Origin: an uncultured Mucilaginibacter sp.
GTDB lineage: Bacteria > Bacteroidota > Bacteroidia > Sphingobacteriales > Sphingobacteriaceae
DNA: 37,155 bases
Assembly (NCBI GenBank): GCA_903864275.1
Contig: CAIPFE010000032.1
Span: forward strand, 1-37,155
Reading direction: 5' to 3'
The translations under genes and the position numbers were made by a program. Of the stretch, positions 34,001 through 37,155 are shown piece after piece. Within the stretch, counting starts at the first letter, position 1. The number at the start of each line of letters is the position of its first letter. The notes beneath the pieces are model-generated. The model searched no databases. It was not told where the DNA came from and saw only the letters and a program-made list of their open reading frames with translations.

Positions 34001-34934
34001 TTTTCCGTTCTGGAAGCCCATTTTCAGGCTTTAATACTGAAGGTGAATTTGCGTTTTTTTCCACTTTTACACCTGGCTGCGATCCTGCGTGATTTAATTC
34101 ACGATTCATAACATTCCGCCGGTCATTTTTTGTTCCTGTGTTGGCTTCACTTAAGGTGTAATGATTCACTAAACCTGAGACTTTTTCGCTTTGATTATCG
34201 AACGGTATTTTATTTGCTTTTGATATGCCCGTCTGCTGTACTACATGTGTCAACTCATGCGCCAGCAAATGCTGACCCTCTTTGCTGCTTGTATCATATT
34301 TACCAGAGTCAAAATAAATATCGTTGCCATGAGTAAATGCTTGCGCATGCAACTCTTTACTCATTTGTGCAGCATTACTGTCGTTGTGTATTCTTACATT
34401 GGAAAAATCATTTCCAAATGATGATTCCATCTGCACCCTGGTATCATCTGGCAAGGAGCTGCCTGCGCCTTTGGAAGATAGCAGGCTACTTTCTAAAGAG
34501 GAATCAGCAAATTGTGAAGAAGAACCATTGCCTTTTTTTTGCACATGGTGCTTCTCCTCTTCTTCACAATCATTACACTTAAGCTGTACGGCGCTTATTT
34601 CTTTCCGTTGTACCTGGTGTTTATCTTCTTCTTCACAAGCAGCACATTTCCTGTGGATGGAGCCCATTTCCTTTCCATGATCATCTAATTCATCCAATTC
34701 ATCAGGACCATGGTGTTTACGGTGAATGGCATATAGGGCAGGCTTAAAAAAGGTTTCCCGCGTATCCTTACCATCGCTCATCCGCATTACCTTATCTGCC
34801 ATCGCATCGGCTTCCTGTTCGTATTCATCACCAGGTGCATTAACAGTTAGTTTTGGCTGAAAGAACAAACCACGCCTTGCTGTTTCAGTTTTTGAAACAG
34901 TATTTTTAGTTTGTTTTGCTTCAGCAACCTGCAT
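30990..34934 (-). CDS. 1314-residue DUF4157 protein, likely injection-system cargo
   Basis: The N-terminal part holds a DUF4157 domain: LFFQPKLTVNAPGDEYEQEADAMADKVM (24-50), then SSFGNDFSNVRIHND (171-185) and the zinc-protease-like LLAHELTH (223-230, the HExxH motif). Between them are two CxxC units (Cys97/Cys100 and Cys120/Cys123), each followed by an acidic run and VQRK/VQKK. The middle (about 400-900) is a long polar, coiled-coil-like helical region, then a hydrophobic stretch (about 905-960) and a Pro-rich linker. The C-terminal 120 residues, with NLSGAIAIENIENFRNEFAKI and GYGNLTVDIYGSTTITLDG, look like a separate module, possibly the active part. DUF4157 is enriched in eCIS cargo, and the operon context agrees. 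The activity is unknown. Four base pairs separate it from the tape-measure gene. Confidence 0.85.
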   Translation of the reverse strand: MQVAEAKQTKNTVSKTETARRGLFFQPKLTVNAPGDEYEQEADAMADKVMRMSDGKDTRETFFKPALYAIHRKHHGPDELDELDDHGKEMGSIHRKCAACEEEDKHQVQRKEISAVQLKCNDCEEEEKHHVQKKGNGSSSQFADSSLESSLLSSKGAGSSLPDDTRVQMESSFGNDFSNVRIHNDSNAAQMSKELHAQAFTHGNDIYFDSGKYDTSSKEGQHLLAHELTHVVQQTGISKANKIPFDNQSEKVSGLVNHYTLSEANTGTKNDRRNVMNRELNHAGSQPGVKVEKNANSPSVLKPENGLPERKNNNKKRATSSRSDNRHSANLTHNQIGRRNDNSIKAVKNKKASATNKHLIIPSAKTSSHQELNQDHKKGEVGIEDEILPPLNVSEVRNGLNKKQVNISDVQQLIEAGRNPQQDKVEVQTHLNKLSSNVENDKADVKNDFAGKKNKIKNNAVASRVDILAKSVALKKMFEVNFNSTKEELTIKATQKKEEFDEAFLSDTAKMESFTTKNKLTLATELATKKFDFSELVLTQSRQPMAIAQQESLRANGEIDQAADEALQVGENEASIHAGSNDSNPDKRAAARDVAKESANDIRSKKQGIADDLYSRATEFSGSYSQYSNKITSLIDETSQNVLPSFDESMQIDLGIIKTYHETSTDIIDHRLHSDLSNLEKIKTETIRQIQLLENSSLKTLETAASQSIEDIALHEHKVIEAMTHTYKETQLTIEAEDQPFLPGVDHLMNTSLEQIANIKLAGKNFLELNNDIWIKGTSNPSIQFHKYANQLDSETSIKIKKIKVESTTSTEQVKQDYTSKSQGLIQQLNAKHESISSVTLAEVNKGIEGAKSEVMALTEKFRTDIIPATNDSIVEAKKPLTDPLPERAHEAAEQVDESWVSGLFRAIGDIVVGLILVVVLALVIVAIAAAFEVVIAIGAAMLIAGAVLLLVSLGINLYKRFSQTDLKDSNPFTKIGLALFDTIGGTGIYESATGKDIVTGKHLSEGERTYRGTMGVFTLISLFLGARAGAKGVAGGDFASLGGDWDFVGWRDVIPAMGKAVKGASIDLITGLGKQAKGVVDWFKDLLGKDEPPEVRVPKPSTGLPEIKVESAQSLKATSPINEGGKISWKLYDDVSKATFAWQEVDVTPTGEPEGGPHQLLEPKKAILPPPPDNSLVTLKAKGFSWTEESVRLMMEVFQKTFGKKAPNLSGAIAIENIENFRNEFAKIKIQNPSLSDQEIGNQAIRKISFGTARIQKGYGNLTVDIYGSTTITLDGTVVNVPQGVYVNALPDTPGIPLVPSSPTQNNDDDDNN

Positions 34935-34938
34935 AAGT

Positions 34939-36393
34939 TTAATTATAGTTCCATTCTACATTTAAAATATTTTTCATCCAGGGTAGTTTTATAGTGCCAA
35001 TACCCCAGGGCAACTGGTTCATTAGTATATCAAAAGCTTTTTGTTCTACATGCAATGTCCAGCCTGCTTCAGTTTGCCTCAGCGTTCCGTCCCGTTGAAA
35101 AAAAGATGTCCTTAAGCCCTCTGCAGAAGTATTGTTAAGAGGTTTCCAATGTTGGGTAATTGCTTTCAGCAGGCTGGCGGATTCTTCCTTTTCCTGCTCA
35201 GTCAATTCAATAGATTTGGGAACAGGCTCACCGAAATCAAGGCCACACAGCAGCTTTGCCATAAGTAAATTGAACTCTGCTACTTCAGTTTCACCAGTGG
35301 CCAGATAATGCAATAATAAAACAGCCCGTTGCTGCAATTCTTTATCTTTAAATTGATTATCCTGCACAATACCAAGCTCAGTAAAGTACATCAACAGAAA
35401 AGGGTGAAGTATTACCATACCGCAATTACCCGTAAAAAATTCCTTTTCACCGGGGTCAGTTTTCTTCCGGGGATCGGGTTTATTTTCAATTTTAGGCGGT
35501 ATTTGTGCATCGTCTATATCCGGCTCAATGGCATTGAGGCTTTTTAAAAACTTAAAGACAGGATCATTTTCGTCTTGTATGATACCTTCTATTTCACCTT
35601 TGTTTTGCGCGAGGTTTTGAAATAAATTTTCTGCCCCCGGGTATATATTCCTTAATAATTCAATGGCAAAATCAACCTCGTTTCCGGCAGTTAACGCAGC
35701 AGCGATTACCTGTTTCCATAAGAAAATTTTCTGTTCGTCCGCATTGCTTACTTCCTTCACATATTTTTTGATAATTGCAAGAATATCTGCATAAAGTCTA
35801 TTCCAGTTTTTACTTAATAGTGGATGGAGATGAAATAGTAGTTCTTCAAGGAAAGATTCAGAAAATTGCAGCGCAAGCCTGGCCACTGGCTGGTTATTCA
35901 CGCTAACAGATAACCGTAGTTCCTCAGCAAGCTGCTGCCATTCCTTTTCTGAAAATAATTGCAACGCAGCAGCTTCCCATTCAGAAAATTTTTTCGTCGC
36001 TTCATACCAGGGCAGGTACCCATGATGGAGAAAATAAATTAAAGCGGCTATGAGTGACGCAGATTGTTTTAATTCATCAACCCTTGCTTCGGAATCGTTA
36101 TAATATGATACTGCATTGGTATTGTTTCCAGCTATGCATTGGGAAAGTTGCTCCAAAACCTTTTCAGTAAATTCTGTTTCCAGCGTTTGTTCATTTATAA
36201 TTCCCAGATCCAATTCCAGCTTATCAATACGCAATATTGTTCCATTTGGAGAAAGACGGTCAAATAGTAGCTCCAACTTATCCGGCAAATCATTCTTAAG
36301 CACATTGCTGATGCGGTTTTGCAATGTAAAGACTTCTGCAGACAGCGTTGTATGCAAATGCACTTTTTGCTTATGAATGATGTGGTTTGGCAT
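34939..36393 (-). CDS. Contractile injection system tape-measure protein (CIS_TMP type)
   Basis: The 484-residue protein matches the bacteroidal CIS_TMP type at both ends. The start has HIIHKQKVHLHTTLSAEVFTLQNRISNVL and LRIDKLELDLGII. The end has the signature from about 322: GMVILHPFLLMYFTELGIV, then LQQRAVLLLHYLATGETE, LLCGLDFGEPVPKSIELTEQEKEESASLLKAITQHW, RTSFFQRDGTLRQTEAGWTLHVEQKAFDILMNQLPWGIGTIKLPWM. The middle is helical. It is inferred to set tube length or link tube and cargo inside the particle. Tape-measure proteins usually precede the ATPase gene, as here with three genes in between. At 484 residues it is at the short end for a length-setting protein. Confidence 0.85.
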   Translation of the reverse strand: MPNHIIHKQKVHLHTTLSAEVFTLQNRISNVLKNDLPDKLELLFDRLSPNGTILRIDKLELDLGIINEQTLETEFTEKVLEQLSQCIAGNNTNAVSYYNDSEARVDELKQSASLIAALIYFLHHGYLPWYEATKKFSEWEAAALQLFSEKEWQQLAEELRLSVSVNNQPVARLALQFSESFLEELLFHLHPLLSKNWNRLYADILAIIKKYVKEVSNADEQKIFLWKQVIAAALTAGNEVDFAIELLRNIYPGAENLFQNLAQNKGEIEGIIQDENDPVFKFLKSLNAIEPDIDDAQIPPKIENKPDPRKKTDPGEKEFFTGNCGMVILHPFLLMYFTELGIVQDNQFKDKELQQRAVLLLHYLATGETEVAEFNLLMAKLLCGLDFGEPVPKSIELTEQEKEESASLLKAITQHWKPLNNTSAEGLRTSFFQRDGTLRQTEAGWTLHVEQKAFDILMNQLPWGIGTIKLPWMKNILNVEWNYN

Positions 36394-36462
36394 AATTCAA
36401 TTTTATTGTATACCTGTCAATTCTTTAAGGCATTTTCATGAAGTAACGTAAAATGAAAAAGT

Positions 36463-37005
36463 TCATTGAATCCGGACCCAAAATTCCTTAACCGCCCTCA
36501 CTCTGTTTAGATTGGATTTTTCATTCGTGTGAGTTTGGCCGTCTTCAGTAAATCCCCTGTTTACAAAGTCAACGATAAAAGCGCTATTACTAATTTGCCC
36601 GCTATTATGCCTTGTTGTATCTTCTACCGAGCTCCAATACCCAAGCCCTGCAAAATTTCCAATATTTTTTTTTGCCAAATTTGTGTACATAGAATCTAAT
36701 TCTGCTACGGAAGGTAAATACCAGTTGCAGGAACCCTTGGATTTAATGCAACAACTATCTGAGTTACTCAGCGCCCTACAAATGGTGGCTGCATAGTCAG
36801 TTGCATTCCCTTGTCTTCTAATTATTTTATCAGCATTAGGTTTATCGAACAAGACATTTTTCGTTGCTCTTGTGGTAACAAAAAAAGATGAATCTATCCA
36901 TGCAATGCCAGTGCTTTGATCCTGCAATGCACAAACAAGGCCATGTTTCCATATCTGACGACGCCCATTTGTGCTATCTTTATGTGTCGTTGAATCTGTT
37001 CGCAC
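36463..37005 (-). CDS. DUF1566 (Lcl C-terminal) domain protein, 5' end probably cut
   Basis: The visible 180 residues hold the pattern of DUF1566 domains: NGRRQIWKHGLVCALQD at the start, YAATICRALSN, then WYLPSVAELDSMY (95-107), GYWSSVED (122-129) and FIVDFVNRGFTED with NRVRAVK near the end. Two Cys pairs (Cys86-Cys87, Cys93) could form disulfides, so an exported or surface role is likely. There is no signal peptide, and the only start is a GTG at 37005, with in-frame stops further up close to the presumed insertion-sequence end. I infer that the first part of the gene was removed. A surface protein or fibre of the injection system is possible. Confidence 0.65.
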   Translation of the reverse strand: MRTDSTTHKDSTNGRRQIWKHGLVCALQDQSTGIAWIDSSFFVTTRATKNVLFDKPNADKIIRRQGNATDYAATICRALSNSDSCCIKSKGSCNWYLPSVAELDSMYTNLAKKNIGNFAGLGYWSSVEDTTRHNSGQISNSAFIVDFVNRGFTEDGQTHTNEKSNLNRVRAVKEFWVRIQ

Positions 37006-37017
37006 ATAAAATATTAA

Positions 37018-37155
37018 ATGACTGTCCGCATATAGACACCTAAAATAATAATTTAATTAATACCACGTATCATTAGCCCCGGCAACAATCATCCTGTCGA
37101 ATAAATCAGATTGAAAGTTTCTACGGTTAAGTTTATAGCAGTACTCATTCAAATA
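37018..37155 (-). mobile_element. End of an ISXO2/IS1595-like insertion sequence
   Basis: The 3' end of a transposase gene (37057-37155) is followed on the minus strand by an A+T-rich spacer and GGTGTCTATATGCGGACAGT (37022-37041), a candidate terminal inverted repeat. The other end lies outside, so repeat and target duplication cannot be confirmed. The inserted sequence ends just upstream of the DUF1566 frame. Confidence 0.5.
37057..37155 (-). CDS. Transposase, C-terminal fragment (ISXO2/IS1595-like)
   Basis: Thirty-two residues and a stop are visible: YLNEYCYKLNRRNFQSDLFD followed by RMIVAGANDTWY. The pattern LNEYCYKLNRR, then LFDRMIVA, is the usual end of the DDE-type transposases of ISXO2/IS1595 elements, whose C-terminus carries the RFNRR-like motif. 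The fragment starts at the window edge, so the rest of the gene lies to the right and the intact state cannot be judged. The family call is from the short motif only. Confidence 0.6.
   Translation of the reverse strand, partial: YLNEYCYKLNRRNFQSDLFDRMIVAGANDTWY

Noticed and set aside
28621..37155. A complete contractile injection system in the window
   Set aside because: No sheath, tube, spike or baseplate gene is visible; only tape-measure, cargo-like and ATPase genes are.

Overview
The window looks like a chromosomal segment of a Bacteroidota bacterium of the Sphingobacteriaceae type, with Mucilaginibacter or Pedobacter as the best guess. The grounds are the gene families (an ECF sigma factor with a TPR tail beside a DGPF protein, a LemA/TPM set, CdaA, a contractile-injection tape-measure protein), intergenic spacers rich in palindromic repeats, and few Shine-Dalgarno sites. 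The taxon is inferred from style, not from a marker gene. I see no rRNA, tRNA or CRISPR array.

Region 1 (1-7163) is the right part of an integrative element. It starts in the end of an IS21-like insertion sequence (1-126). It carries an unknown 233-residue protein, a TrlF-type PHP-ATPase (1075-3927, minus), a small XRE-type regulator, a 75-residue protein overlapping a RuvC-like protein that seems to have lost its catalytic acids, a 91-residue protein and a large serine recombinase (5694-7190). The recombinase gene runs into comM (7162-8223, minus), which stops at residue 353, directly after the sensor-1 motif. comM is therefore the likely attachment site, and its missing 3' part should lie left of base 1.

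Region 2 (8224-28260) is ordinary chromosome. In order it holds lpxH, a response regulator, a START-domain protein, an ECF sigma/DGPF/lipoprotein operon, an unknown membrane-anchored protein, a VOC/cupin/AraC group, a membrane protein, a second response regulator, two TPM-domain proteins with lemA, an exported amidohydrolase with an M1 aminopeptidase, cdaA, a TerC-family transporter with a polyprenyl diphosphate synthase, and a small Arg-rich exported protein. Its spacers contain several hairpin repeats.

Region 3 (28261-37155) starts with a decayed receiver domain. A minus-strand gene set follows that I read as the tail of an extracellular contractile injection system (eCIS) operon: a DUF1566 protein, a CIS tape-measure protein, a 1314-residue DUF4157 protein (probable cargo), two tightly coupled unknown proteins and an eCIS-type AAA+ ATPase. 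Sheath, tube and baseplate genes are not in the window. The right edge is the end of an ISXO2/IS1595-like transposase that seems to have cut the 5' end of the DUF1566 gene. Regions 1 and 3 look richer in A+T than region 2 by eye, which fits acquired DNA.
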